The notes beneath the pieces are model-generated. The model did not search any database, was not told the origin of the DNA, and worked only from the letters and a program-made list of their open reading frames with translations. From positions 806,001 to 870,000 of the forward strand of contig NZ_PJCH01000005.1 in assembly GCF_002943565.1 (NCBI RefSeq): a DNA stretch of 64,000 bases, in the 5' to 3' direction. The position numbers and the translations under genes were made by a program. Positions within the stretch are counted from its first letter, which is position 1; the number at the start of each line of letters is the position of its first letter. Positions 1 to 7,630 of the stretch are shown here, in pieces. Source of the stretch: Hyphococcus luteus. Its GTDB lineage: Bacteria > Pseudomonadota > Alphaproteobacteria > Caulobacterales > Parvularculaceae.

Positions 1-1
1 T

Positions 2-565
2 GATGTTCTCGCAGACGATCCGCGCATCGATCAAGATGCTGTCATCGCCTGGGGCCATTCGCGTTACGCCAAGGCCGCGCTTGTCGCCGCCGCTTTCGAC
101 GCCCGCATCGACGGCGTCATCGCCCATCAGTCCGGCACGGGCGGGGCGTCCTTGAACCGCGAGAAGAAGGGCGAAAGCGTCAAGGCCATCACCGACACTT
201 ACCCGCACTGGTTCTCCAGAGCTTATGCCGGTTTTGCAGGCCGCGAAGACGAGATAGTCATCGACCAGCATGCGCTGCTCGCGCTGATTGCGCCGCGGCC
301 CGTGCTTCTCGGCAACGCCCGGCGCGATGTTTGGTCGGACCCCAACGGCGCCTTTCGCGCCGCGATGGGCGCTGATGCCGTTTACGAAATGCTGGGGAGC
401 GATGGCCTTGAACAGGGACGGCTCGACATATGGAAGCCCGGCGCCGATCTCGCCTTCTGGATCCGTCCGGGCACCCATGGGGTGGTTGAAGAGGACTGGC
501 CGGCCTTCCTTGAATTTCTCGACGCGCATTTCAAAGCGGATGCGCCCTCGCTTGCGGCCGATTGA
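2..565 (+). CDS. carbohydrate esterase, CE15 (glucuronoyl esterase)-like, C-terminal part
   Basis: The window opens inside this gene, so only its last 187 residues are visible. The segment has an alpha/beta-hydrolase nucleophile elbow GHSRYAK near its start, then SGTGGASLNREK and PHWF, then ALIAPRPVLLGN, and a late GTHGVVEEDW that probably carries the catalytic histidine. This order of motifs is that of bacterial CE15 enzymes, which cleave esters between lignin alcohols and 4-O-methyl-glucuronate on xylan, and of their close acetyl-esterase-like relatives. The N-terminus and any signal peptide lie outside the window. The substrate is inferred from the family; a generic carbohydrate esterase is the fallback. 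Confidence 0.7.
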   Translation, partial: DVLADDPRIDQDAVIAWGHSRYAKAALVAAAFDARIDGVIAHQSGTGGASLNREKKGESVKAITDTYPHWFSRAYAGFAGREDEIVIDQHALLALIAPRPVLLGNARRDVWSDPNGAFRAAMGADAVYEMLGSDGLEQGRLDIWKPGADLAFWIRPGTHGVVEEDWPAFLEFLDAHFKADAPSLAAD

Positions 566-647
566 ACGCCGCCGGGAGGGTGACGAATGCGGACGGACGC
601 CTTAGGGTCCGCCGCCAAACTGTCATCGAGCGGGTCAACAATCTCTC

Positions 648-1805
648 ATGCCTGAAAGTCTTGCAGAATTCTGGAGCCATGTGGAAGCCGTCTGGGACAT
701 GGCGTTTTTCGGCTTCAGCGCCGGGCGCATTCTCGCCGCCTTTTTCATCCTGTTCATCGCTTATGTGCTGCGCCGGCTGATCGCCCGCGTCCTCGCCGTC
801 TGGCTGCGCCGTCTCGCCGCCCGCACCAAAACCACATTTGACGATGCGCTGATCGGCGCGGTCGAAAAGCCGCTGGCGCTGGCGCCGATCGCGCTCGGCG
901 TGTTTTTCGCCGCGCGGGTTCTGGGGCTGTCGGAGGATTTGCTTTTATTCGCGGATCGTATTGTCCGTTCCCTGATCGCCATTGTGATTTTCTGGAGTCT
1001 GGCGCGGCTGGTCGAGCCTATCTCCTCGCTCTTCGCGGCGCGCGGCGGCAATCTCACTGAAACCATTCTCAACTGGTTCCGTCAGGCGCTGCGCATCTTT
1101 TTCCTGTTCGCCGGCGCCGCCGCTATCCTGCAGGTCTGGGGCATTCCGATTCTGCCGATCCTCGCCAGTTTCTCGCTCCTTAGCGTCGCGATTGCGCTCG
1201 GCGCCCAGGACCTTTTCAAGAACCTGATCGCCGGCGCGACCATTCTCATGGAGCGGCGTTTTTCACTCGGCGAATGGGTGAAGGTCGACGGCGTCGTCGA
1301 GGGCACGGTGGACAAGATCAACTTCCGCTCCACCCAGATCCGGCGTTTCGACAAGGCGCCGGTGCAGGTGCCGAACGCCGTCTTTTCCGACAGCGCGGTG
1401 ACGAACTTTTCGCGCATGACCCACCGGCGCATCTACTGGATGATCGGGCTCGAATACCGCACCAGCGTCGATCAGCTGCGCGAAATCCGCGATGGCGTCG
1501 AGGCTTATGTCACGGGGAATGAAGACTTCGCACCGGCGTCGGAAGTCTCGACCTTCGTGCGGATCGACAGCTTCGCCGATTCCTCGATCAACATGATGCT
1601 CTATTGTTTCACCAAGACGACGAACTGGGGCGAATGGCTCGAGATCAAGGAGGCGCTCGCCTGCAAGATCATCGAGATCGTCAAGGGCGCCGGCGCCGGG
1701 TTCGCCTTCCCCAGCCAGTCCGTCTATATCGAGCATCTGCCCAAGGGCGCCGAAATCTTCGACCCGGAAAGTTCGATGGCGAATGACGAGCGAAACGGAA
1801 ACTGA
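648..1805 (+). CDS. MscS-family mechanosensitive channel
   Basis: A 385-residue small-conductance mechanosensitive channel, expected in the inner membrane, where it releases solutes on hypo-osmotic shock. About five hydrophobic segments are visible (roughly residues 24-43, 75-92, 104-120, 145-162, 167-190). The last is the Gly/Ala-rich pore helix ([18 protein letters not shown]), followed directly by the conserved beta domain ([20 protein letters not shown], then a [16 protein letters not shown] stretch). The Shine-Dalgarno in front of the ATG is weak. The stop lies 23 nt inside the following ttcA gene, so the two are probably co-transcribed. Which MscS subfamily it belongs to was not resolved. 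Confidence 0.9.
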   Translation: MPESLAEFWSHVEAVWDMAFFGFSAGRILAAFFILFIAYVLRRLIARVLAVWLRRLAARTKTTFDDALIGAVEKPLALAPIALGVFFAARVLGLSEDLLLFADRIVRSLIAIVIFWSLARLVEPISSLFAARGGNLTETILNWFRQALRIFFLFAGAAAILQVWGIPILPILASFSLLSVAIALGAQDLFKNLIAGATILMERRFSLGEWVKVDGVVEGTVDKINFRSTQIRRFDKAPVQVPNAVFSDSAVTNFSRMTHRRIYWMIGLEYRTSVDQLREIRDGVEAYVTGNEDFAPASEVSTFVRIDSFADSSINMMLYCFTKTTNWGEWLEIKEALACKIIEIVKGAGAGFAFPSQSVYIEHLPKGAEIFDPESSMANDERNGN

Positions 1806-2664
1806 CGCGCCGGCTGAGGCGGCGCCGGAAGCCGCCGAGGGCTTGCCGCGCGTTTATGCGGGCGCGCCGGCCTCTGTTTCGTTCAAGAAACTCAGAAAAC
1901 GCCTTTTGCGCCAGACCCAGGAGGCGATCCGCCGTTACGGCATGGATGGCGCGCGCAAGGACGGGGCGCCCCAGAAATGGCTGGTCTGCCTTTCCGGCGG
2001 CAAGGACAGCTATACGCTCCTCGCCGCGCTTCTGGATCTTAAATGGCAGGGCGCTTTGAAGGCGGACCTCATCGCCTGCAATCTCGATCAGGGCCAGCCG
2101 GGTTTTCCCAAACACATCCTGCCTGATTATCTTGCAGGGCTCGGCGTCGAACACCGGATCATCACCGAAGACACCTATTCCATCGTCACCGACAAGCTGC
2201 CGGAAAACAAAACCTATTGTTCGCTGTGTTCGCGGCTGCGCCGGGGCATTCTCTATCGCGTCGCGCGCGAGGAAGGTTGCGACGCCATCGTCCTCGGCCA
2301 TCACCGCGACGATGCGCTCGAAACCTTCATGATGAATTTGTTCCATGGCGGACGCATGGCGGCGATGCCGCCGAAGCTCGTCAATGACGAGGGCGATCTT
2401 TTCGTCCTGCGCCCGCTCATTCTCTGCGCCGAAGATGACATCGCGAAATTCGCCGCGGCGCTGAAATTCCCGATCATCCCCTGCAATCTGTGCGGGTCTC
2501 AGGAAGGGCTTCAGCGCGAGGCGATGAAGGAGATGCTGGACGAATGGGAGCGCCGCCGGCCGGGGCGGCGCGAGGTGATGTTCCGGGCGCTGCAGAATGT
2601 GCGGCCCAGCCATCTCGCCGATGAAAAAATCTGGGATTTCGAAGCTTTAATGCGAGAAGACTAG
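1783..2664 (+). CDS. ttcA: tRNA 2-thiocytidine(32) synthetase TtcA
   Basis: TtcA adenylates C32 of certain tRNAs and replaces the 2-oxygen with sulfur using an iron-sulfur cluster. The 293-residue product shows the PP-loop SGGKDS at residues 71-76, a CxxC pair (C146, C149) in the order expected for the cluster ligands, and a further CNLC at 234-237 that supplies the third ligand. [11 protein letters not shown] follows the first pair, as in the family. The start codon overlaps the preceding channel gene by 23 nt. The first 30 residues are Ala/Glu-rich and may be dispensable. Length and motif spacing are normal for TtcA. Confidence 0.93.
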   Translation: MTSETETDAPAEAAPEAAEGLPRVYAGAPASVSFKKLRKRLLRQTQEAIRRYGMDGARKDGAPQKWLVCLSGGKDSYTLLAALLDLKWQGALKADLIACNLDQGQPGFPKHILPDYLAGLGVEHRIITEDTYSIVTDKLPENKTYCSLCSRLRRGILYRVAREEGCDAIVLGHHRDDALETFMMNLFHGGRMAAMPPKLVNDEGDLFVLRPLILCAEDDIAKFAAALKFPIIPCNLCGSQEGLQREAMKEMLDEWERRRPGRREVMFRALQNVRPSHLADEKIWDFEALMRED

Positions 2665-2692
2665 CGTTCGAAGACGGTACCGCCGACGCTGT

Positions 2693-3676
2693 TTATTCAG
2701 CCTTGCTTCGTTCCGCGCCGACCTGCAGAAACCGCCGGATATTAGCGAGAACCGCGGAGGCGTCCTTGCCGGTGACGAGGCGTTTGCCCGCATAAACAAG
2801 CGAGCCGAGAAACCAGCCCATATCGGCGAAAAACGCGTAGACGGCCCCGTGATTGGCGCGGAAATAATGCCGGCGCGAGCGGAACCAGTAAGGCGGCGAG
2901 ACCTCGTCCGCGCCTTTGCCGTCGATGACGCCGCTCGACTGGCCCACAAGATGCACCGCGCGTCCGTCATGCACATACCAGGTCTCCCATCCGGCGCGCC
3001 GAGCGCGCAGCATGAAGTCGGTCTCTTCGTAATAAAGGAAATAGCTTTCATCGAAGAGGCCGATCGCGTCGAAAACCTCGCGGCGGATCAGCGCCGCGGC
3101 GCCGCAGACCCACTCCGTCTCATAAGTCTCGTCGCGCTGGGGCGGCGCAATTACGCGATTGGGGAACAGATTGAAAAACAATCCGGCGTGGGTGGCGTTT
3201 ACGAATTCGCCGAGCGCCGTGAAAAACCGGAACGCGGAAATCTGTTCCGTGCCGTCCGCGCCTTCCAGCTTCGCGCCGGCGATCCCTGCGCGGGGCGTGC
3301 GGTCCATGAACGCGGTGAGCGCGGCCAGCGCCCCCGGCTGCGGATAGGCGTCCGGGTTCAGCAAGAACACATAATCGTAGGGCGAGCCGTCGATTAGGAT
3401 TTCGCGCAAGGCGACATTGTTGCCTTTTGCAAAGCCGCCATTCTCGTCATGGGCGATGAGGCGGACTTTGTCTTCAAGGCGTTCGCTGCGAATATATGCG
3501 GCGAGTTTTTCCGCGTCGCCGTTCGGCGAAGCGTTATCGACAATATAGATCATGGAGCCCGGAAAACCGGCCTGCTCTTCCAGCATGCGATGCAGGTGTT
3601 CGGTGATCAGATCGCCGGTCTTGTAATTGACGATGATTGTCGCAACCGCTGGGCTGGTCTCGGGGCTCATGCTCAT
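2693..3676 (-). CDS. GT2 glycosyltransferase, rhamnosyltransferase-like
   Basis: A 327-residue GT-A fold glycosyltransferase of family 2. The N-terminal ATIIVNYKTGDL and YIVDNASPNGD strands, the ENGGFAKGNN stretch and the LLNPDAYP donor-site motif are typical of the WbbL/rhamnosyltransferase branch, and a YYEETDFMLRARRAGW acceptor-loop helix follows. Such enzymes build surface polysaccharides at the cytoplasmic face of the inner membrane. Its start overlaps the stop of the upstream glycosyltransferase by 4 nt (ATGA), so the two are translationally coupled. Sugar specificity cannot be read from the sequence. Confidence 0.88.
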   Translation of the reverse strand: MSMSPETSPAVATIIVNYKTGDLITEHLHRMLEEQAGFPGSMIYIVDNASPNGDAEKLAAYIRSERLEDKVRLIAHDENGGFAKGNNVALREILIDGSPYDYVFLLNPDAYPQPGALAALTAFMDRTPRAGIAGAKLEGADGTEQISAFRFFTALGEFVNATHAGLFFNLFPNRVIAPPQRDETYETEWVCGAAALIRREVFDAIGLFDESYFLYYEETDFMLRARRAGWETWYVHDGRAVHLVGQSSGVIDGKGADEVSPPYWFRSRRHYFRANHGAVYAFFADMGWFLGSLVYAGKRLVTGKDASAVLANIRRFLQVGAERSKAE

Positions 3677-4680
3677 GTCTTGTGCTCGATCAGCGCCGTT
3701 TTCGCGCCTGTGATGCGGTTCGCATGATATTTTAGCACGCCCCAGGCCTCGGCGAATTTTCCGAAAGTCAAAAGCGCGGCGTCGGCCCAGTCAAAGGGCG
3801 CGCCGCCCCTGGAAAAGGCGAGGCGGGCGATCTGCAACGGATAAAGGAGGAGCAACAGCAACGCCGCCGGGTGAACGAGCAGCGCCGCGAGCAAGGCGGC
3901 GGGCGCGACGGCGGACCATAAAACCGCGCGCCTCGTTTCCGCCGCCCAGATGCGTTTGGGCGAGGTTTTGTGCATGTGGGAGACTTCCGCAAAGGCGTGG
4001 CCGGCGCGCACGGCGCGTCTCCACCATTGCGATAGTTTCTTTATGGCGGCGTCATGCCGCGCCATTTCTTCGTCAAGGCGCATGATGCGCCAGTCTTTTT
4101 CGCGCAGGCGCAAACATAGCTCCGGCTCTTCGCCGGCGATCAGGGCGCGGTCGAAGCCGCCGACCGCAGAGAAGGCCGAGGCGCGCATCATCGCAATGCC
4201 GCCGCAGGCGAGCGTGTCGCCAATGGGCGTCGCCCATTCCCGGTCGCATTGCCGGTTAAAGATGCTGGCCTCGGGACATTTCTCCCGGCAGCGCCCGCAG
4301 GCGACGGCGTAATCGGAATGGGCGTCAAGAAAGGCGGCGGCTTTGTCGATCCAGCCCGGAGCGAGCTCGCAATCGCCGTCGATGAACTGGACATAGGCCG
4401 GCGCGGCGATGTCCTTAAGCCGGGAATAGCCTGCGTTGCGGGCCCGCGCGGCGGTGAAGGGAAGGCTCATGTCGAGGGCGACCACATCGGCGCCTGCTGC
4501 GCGCGCCGCCTCGACGCTGCCATCGGTGGAGCCGGAATCGACATAGACGACCGTGTGAGCGGACCCGACCGAGTTGAGACAGGCGACCAGCCGCTCCCCC
4601 TCGTTGCGGCCGATAATCACGACGCCGATATTGGAGCCTGAAGAGGCTGCGCCGTTGTTATGGTCCTGATCGTCGCTCAT
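3673..4680 (-). CDS. GT2 glycosyltransferase with C-terminal membrane region
   Basis: A 335-residue family-2 glycosyltransferase and first gene of a two-gene unit with the following one. GVVIIGRNEGERL opens the GT-A domain, VVYVDSGSTDGS is the first nucleotide-binding motif, and QFIDGDCEL supplies the DxD-like metal site; IAGEEPELCLRLREKDW is the acceptor-side helix. The final 100 residues contain a Leu/Ala-rich hydrophobic hairpin (about residues 250-290), so the enzyme is probably membrane anchored. Likely role: surface glycan or exopolysaccharide assembly. Specificity is unknown. Confidence 0.87.
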   Translation of the reverse strand: MSDDQDHNNGAASSGSNIGVVIIGRNEGERLVACLNSVGSAHTVVYVDSGSTDGSVEAARAAGADVVALDMSLPFTAARARNAGYSRLKDIAAPAYVQFIDGDCELAPGWIDKAAAFLDAHSDYAVACGRCREKCPEASIFNRQCDREWATPIGDTLACGGIAMMRASAFSAVGGFDRALIAGEEPELCLRLREKDWRIMRLDEEMARHDAAIKKLSQWWRRAVRAGHAFAEVSHMHKTSPKRIWAAETRRAVLWSAVAPAALLAALLVHPAALLLLLLYPLQIARLAFSRGGAPFDWADAALLTFGKFAEAWGVLKYHANRITGAKTALIEHKT

Positions 4681-4742
4681 GCGTCCCGTTCATACATGGA
4701 CGCAAATATCGTGCAAGAAGGGTTAATTGGCGGTGCCAGGGG

Positions 4743-5468
4743 TTATTGCTGTTGCCCATAATTCTCAGATGCGGGCTGTTCTGTTCCGTTCGGCAAGCTG
4801 TCAATGACCACGTTGATTTGGTTCTTCTCCAGAAAGGAAGGATTATTGATGATTAGGATGCCGCCGAAAATGTATAGAGTTGAATAGGCGAACAAGATTG
4901 CCGCAATCCATGCCCAAATTGCTGAGCGATTTGAGTGGGGATTAAAAAAGCCTCTGAACTCACGAATGTCTTGTTTTGCCTGTTCAGTTGCGGCCTTTCT
5001 AATGGCAGGCAGGTCGATCTGTTCGTCTGAATATAATTCGTCTTGTATAAGTCTGGATCGTACAGACATTGTCTTCATACGCAGCCGCAGCATTCTGAGA
5101 GTCAGGAAACTGAAAAGGCTTAGCAATGCAATGCATATCCCACCAAGAGTTACGATAAGGCCTTTGGTGGAGGAGGCAAAGGCGAGAAAAAGTGGCGCGT
5201 TCAACAGCACCGGTGCGATGGCTACCAGAACGGTGATCGTGTTATTAGCTCTTACATCGTAATGTCTGTAGAGTGTCTCGTATTCCGCAATTAGGCTCAG
5301 CTTTACTGAGGTGTCTCTGTCTGTTTGAAGCAACAACGAAGGGTCTGGGATGCTTTTGTCCTGATCACCTCGGTTTAAGGGGATTGTAACTATTGGCGCT
5401 ACTTTTCCAGCTTCGATAAGAGCATCGATTTTCCGCAGCCGTTCTTTGCGATAGCTATGCCCCCACAC
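4743..5468 (-). CDS. orphan three-TM membrane protein, low GC
   Basis: Not recognised. The 241-residue protein has a charged N-terminal 80 residues, a two-helix membrane hairpin (about 82-128, separated by a short polar turn), a charged helical stretch of about 60 residues (MKTMSVRSRLIQDEL onwards) and a third membrane helix near 190-210 (IWAWIAAILFAYSTLYIFGG), then a polar tail. Codon use is strikingly AT-rich compared with both neighbours, suggesting recent acquisition. The layout loosely recalls small membrane sensors or effectors with a hairpin plus cytosolic helices, such as SLATT-like proteins, but no diagnostic motif was found and this is only an analogy. Confidence 0.75.
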   Translation of the reverse strand: MWGHSYRKERLRKIDALIEAGKVAPIVTIPLNRGDQDKSIPDPSLLLQTDRDTSVKLSLIAEYETLYRHYDVRANNTITVLVAIAPVLLNAPLFLAFASSTKGLIVTLGGICIALLSLFSFLTLRMLRLRMKTMSVRSRLIQDELYSDEQIDLPAIRKAATEQAKQDIREFRGFFNPHSNRSAIWAWIAAILFAYSTLYIFGGILIINNPSFLEKNQINVVIDSLPNGTEQPASENYGQQQ

Positions 5469-5531
5469 GGTTTCCCCCTGCTTCGCTACATGTGATGCCC
5501 GAAACCTGAATTTAATTCTAGCGAGATTTAC

Positions 5532-6026
5532 TTACGCGTAGCGCCTTGCGCCGAACATGCCGCCCAAAAGCCAGAACAGGAAGGATGCGCCACCCCACAG
5601 CAGGGCGAATCCGCCACCCGCATAAATGACGCCGTCGATGGTCGCCGGCACGGCTGGCTTGAACTGTTTGTAGGCGGAGTTTGTGATATCCGGCATCTGC
5701 TTGCGCGCGAGGATCAGCGGCCGGACCGTGTCGCTGACGGCTTCGAGCTCCGCCATATGCGCGGTCAAAAGCTCATAGCGCTCGACTTGGGCGACATAGC
5801 CGCCGCACAGCGCGTCGAGGAGGCCGTCGGCGCTCCTGCATTCGTCAAGAGCGCGGGCGCGGGTGTAGCCATATTGCGCGATATTGGCGTCGAACTCTCC
5901 GACGGCCTTTTCAAGGGATGTGATCTGGCCCTGCAGGTTCTGCATGTATTGCAGCGTGAAGCCCGGCCCCTGGCTGCCGATCACGGCGCCGGCGATGCCC
6001 AGCAAAAAAGCAAGAAAGCGTCCCAT
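5532..6026 (-). CDS. DUF2937 family membrane protein
   Basis: A 164-residue protein with an N-terminal membrane segment (LAFLLGIAGAVIGSQGPGF), a central helical region that starts YMQNLQGQITSLEKAVGEFD, and a C-terminal hydrophobic hairpin-like segment (FALLWGGASFLFWLLGGMFG). This is the DUF2937 arrangement. Function unknown. The chosen ATG (second in frame) has a strong GGAGGGGG Shine-Dalgarno about eight bases upstream; the upstream ATG would place that sequence inside the gene. GC content is back to the local norm, in contrast to the preceding orphan. Confidence 0.8.
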   Translation of the reverse strand: MGRFLAFLLGIAGAVIGSQGPGFTLQYMQNLQGQITSLEKAVGEFDANIAQYGYTRARALDECRSADGLLDALCGGYVAQVERYELLTAHMAELEAVSDTVRPLILARKQMPDITNSAYKQFKPAVPATIDGVIYAGGGFALLWGGASFLFWLLGGMFGARRYA

Positions 6027-6123
6027 CAGCGCGGCCCCCTCCACAAACGATGCCCCTAGGGCTGAGTTTGGCCGATCGGGCGGCCAAAATCCATAGCGTT
6101 AATGAAGGGTGAATTGGCGGGGC

Positions 6124-6903
6124 TCAGCGCTTGCGCCGGCTCGCAGCGATGAGCCCGCCGAGCCCGGCAAGCATCAGCGGCAGGGCCGGGGGCAGCGGCG
6201 TCACCAGCACCGGCGGCTCCGTATCGGGCGGACCTGAGGGAGGGCCCGAAGGCGGCCCTGTCGGCGGTCCCGACGGAGGCCCCGAAGGCGGGCCCGAGGA
6301 GGGCGGGTCTGATGGGCCCGGCAGGCCCGGAACGAGAAAGCCGGGAAAACCCCCGGAGGGCGGGACGGCGCCCGGCCCCCAGGACGCGCCAGGGCCGCCG
6401 CCGGGCGTCAGGTCCGGCGCAAGGGCGAGGCTGAGAGGATCGCCCGGAAAGGCGTCGCCGCCGGTTGCGCCGCTTCCCTCATCGTTTCCAGCGAGGGCGC
6501 GCAGCACAGCCTGCTGCAAGGGGCCGTCCTGCGTCTTGCGGGCGCGCGCGGCGCCGTCGCCGCGCTGCCTTTCCGCCGCAGCGGCATGCTGCGCCGCGAC
6601 AGGGGCCCCGGCGGGCGTTCCGCCGTCGCCGCCATAAGGCCGGCAATAGACTTCCCAGACGCCGTTGCGCATGACCGCCGGATCGGCGTTGCTGCAGGCG
6701 GCTCCGGCTTTCCGCGCCCGGACAAGGCTTTCATAATCGGGGGGGATATCTGTCCCAATCAGGGACGCATCGGTGAGATCGCGCGCCTCGGCTGCGCCGC
6801 GGTCTTTGCCCGCAAAATACGCAAGAGGCGCGCAAACGCTCGTGATTAACGCAAAATAGACGACGAGCGTCAGGGCGCTGTGTCGCGAAAGTCGGCTTTC
6901 CAT
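6124..6903 (-). CDS. Pro/Gly-rich exported protein with VPLPA/PEP-CTERM-like sorting tail
   Basis: A 259-residue protein of unknown function. It begins with a hydrophobic signal or anchor (LTLVVYFALITSVCAPLAYFAG), has a globular-looking part with two cysteines (SNADP...YCRPYGG region), then a long Gly/Pro-rich linker in which SGPP/TGPP units repeat about six times (residues ~200-228). It ends with TPLPPALPLMLAGLGGLIAA plus a basic SRRKR, the tripartite signal recognised by exosortase-type enzymes. The linker probably spans the envelope. The ribosome binding site GAGGAG lies in a hairpin (separate entry). It is divergent from the rimP-nusA operon. Confidence 0.75.
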   Translation of the reverse strand: MESRLSRHSALTLVVYFALITSVCAPLAYFAGKDRGAAEARDLTDASLIGTDIPPDYESLVRARKAGAACSNADPAVMRNGVWEVYCRPYGGDGGTPAGAPVAAQHAAAAERQRGDGAARARKTQDGPLQQAVLRALAGNDEGSGATGGDAFPGDPLSLALAPDLTPGGGPGASWGPGAVPPSGGFPGFLVPGLPGPSDPPSSGPPSGPPSGPPTGPPSGPPSGPPDTEPPVLVTPLPPALPLMLAGLGGLIAASRRKR

Positions 6904-6907
6904 GGCC

Positions 6908-6936
6908 TGTCCGGCTCCTCATTTGAGGACCGGACA
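6908..6936 (-). promoter_or_regulatory. hairpin that contains the Shine-Dalgarno of the sorting-tail gene
   Basis: TGTCCGG and CCGGACA pair perfectly at the outside, and CCTC pairs with GAGG around an ATTT loop, giving an 11-bp stem with a small internal loop. Read in the minus direction, the 3' arm contains GAGGAG, the only good ribosome binding site before the ATG about 11 nt further on. Folding would hide it, as in RNA thermometers or repressed leaders. Confidence 0.5.
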
Positions 6937-6989
6937 TTCAATTTTCAGGCCTTTTTTAACGGTTTTCGGGCGCGCGGCCGGCATAGGGG

Positions 6990-7018
6990 CTGACAAAAGG
7001 TCTTTTCAGGCCTATATA
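6990..7018 (+). promoter_or_regulatory. sigma-70-type promoter of the rimP-nusA-infB operon
   Basis: CTGACA and TATATA are separated by exactly 17 bases, a near-consensus housekeeping promoter. Transcription would start near position 7025, about 22 nt before a strong intrinsic terminator-like hairpin and about 70 nt before the rimP start. No experimental support is available from sequence alone. Confidence 0.6.
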
Positions 7019-7046
7019 CGCATTCAAACGCTATCGGATTTGATAA

Positions 7047-7071
7047 GCGGGCCCCGCGGGGCCCGCTTTTT
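7047..7071 (+). terminator. terminator-like hairpin in the rimP leader (possible attenuator)
   Basis: GCGGGCCCC and GGGGCCCGC form a perfect 9-bp GC stem around a 2-nt core, followed immediately by five T residues. It lies between the operon promoter and the rimP start, with no gene upstream for it to serve, so it looks like an attenuator or antitermination target of the nusA operon rather than a simple gene end. Confidence 0.65.
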
Positions 7072-7093
7072 CGTTACCAAAAGGGCCTTTATA

Positions 7094-7630
7094 TTGCTGC
7101 TTGAGGACCGTCTTGTCGCGCTCATCGAACCGGTCGTGAACAACGCCGGCTTCGAACTGGTGCGCGTGCGGATCACCGGCGGCCAGAAAAAGACGCTTCA
7201 GGTGATGGCCGAACGCCCGGACAGGACGATGAGCGCGGAGGATTGCGCCAAGCTTTCCCGCGCGCTCTCGCCGGTCCTCGATGAGGCCGACCCGATCGAG
7301 GGAAACTATAATCTTGAGGTCTCTTCGCCGGGCATCGACCGGCCGCTCGTCAGGCTGAAGGATTTCGACGACTGGCAAGGCTGGCCGGCGAAGCTCGAAT
7401 TGAACCGCCTTGTTGAAGGCCGCAAGCGCTTCAAGGGCGTTGTCGCCGGCGTCGACGAAGGCAAGGTCGCCTTCGACATCGAGGGCGAAGAGGACACGGC
7501 GCTGTTTCCGCTCGAATGGATCGCCAGCGCCCAGCTCATTCTCACCGAAGAGCTGATCAGACAAACGATGAAGGCGGACAAGGAAACCCGCCAAACCACA
7601 GGAGAAGATGAGATGGAGACCTCTCAATGA
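7094..7630 (+). CDS. rimP: ribosome maturation factor RimP
   Basis: RimP binds pre-30S particles and helps assemble the S12 region of the small subunit. The 178-residue product starts LLLEDRLVALIEPVVNNAGFEL, matching RimP N-termini, and has the conserved GNYNLEVSSPGIDRPL motif and the C-terminal Sm-like beta barrel. I place the start at a TTG preceded by AAAAGGG at 8 nt, because homology begins there and the reading frame upstream runs through the promoter and terminator hairpin. The gene ends in an ATGA overlap with nusA, so it heads the rimP-nusA-ylxR-infB operon. Confidence 0.9.
   Translation: MLLEDRLVALIEPVVNNAGFELVRVRITGGQKKTLQVMAERPDRTMSAEDCAKLSRALSPVLDEADPIEGNYNLEVSSPGIDRPLVRLKDFDDWQGWPAKLELNRLVEGRKRFKGVVAGVDEGKVAFDIEGEEDTALFPLEWIASAQLILTEELIRQTMKADKETRQTTGEDEMETSQ

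Noticed and set aside
6902-7093. An upstream in-frame extension of rimP to 6902
   Set aside because: It would run through the promoter, the terminator hairpin and the divergent gene start; homology starts at the TTG at 7094.
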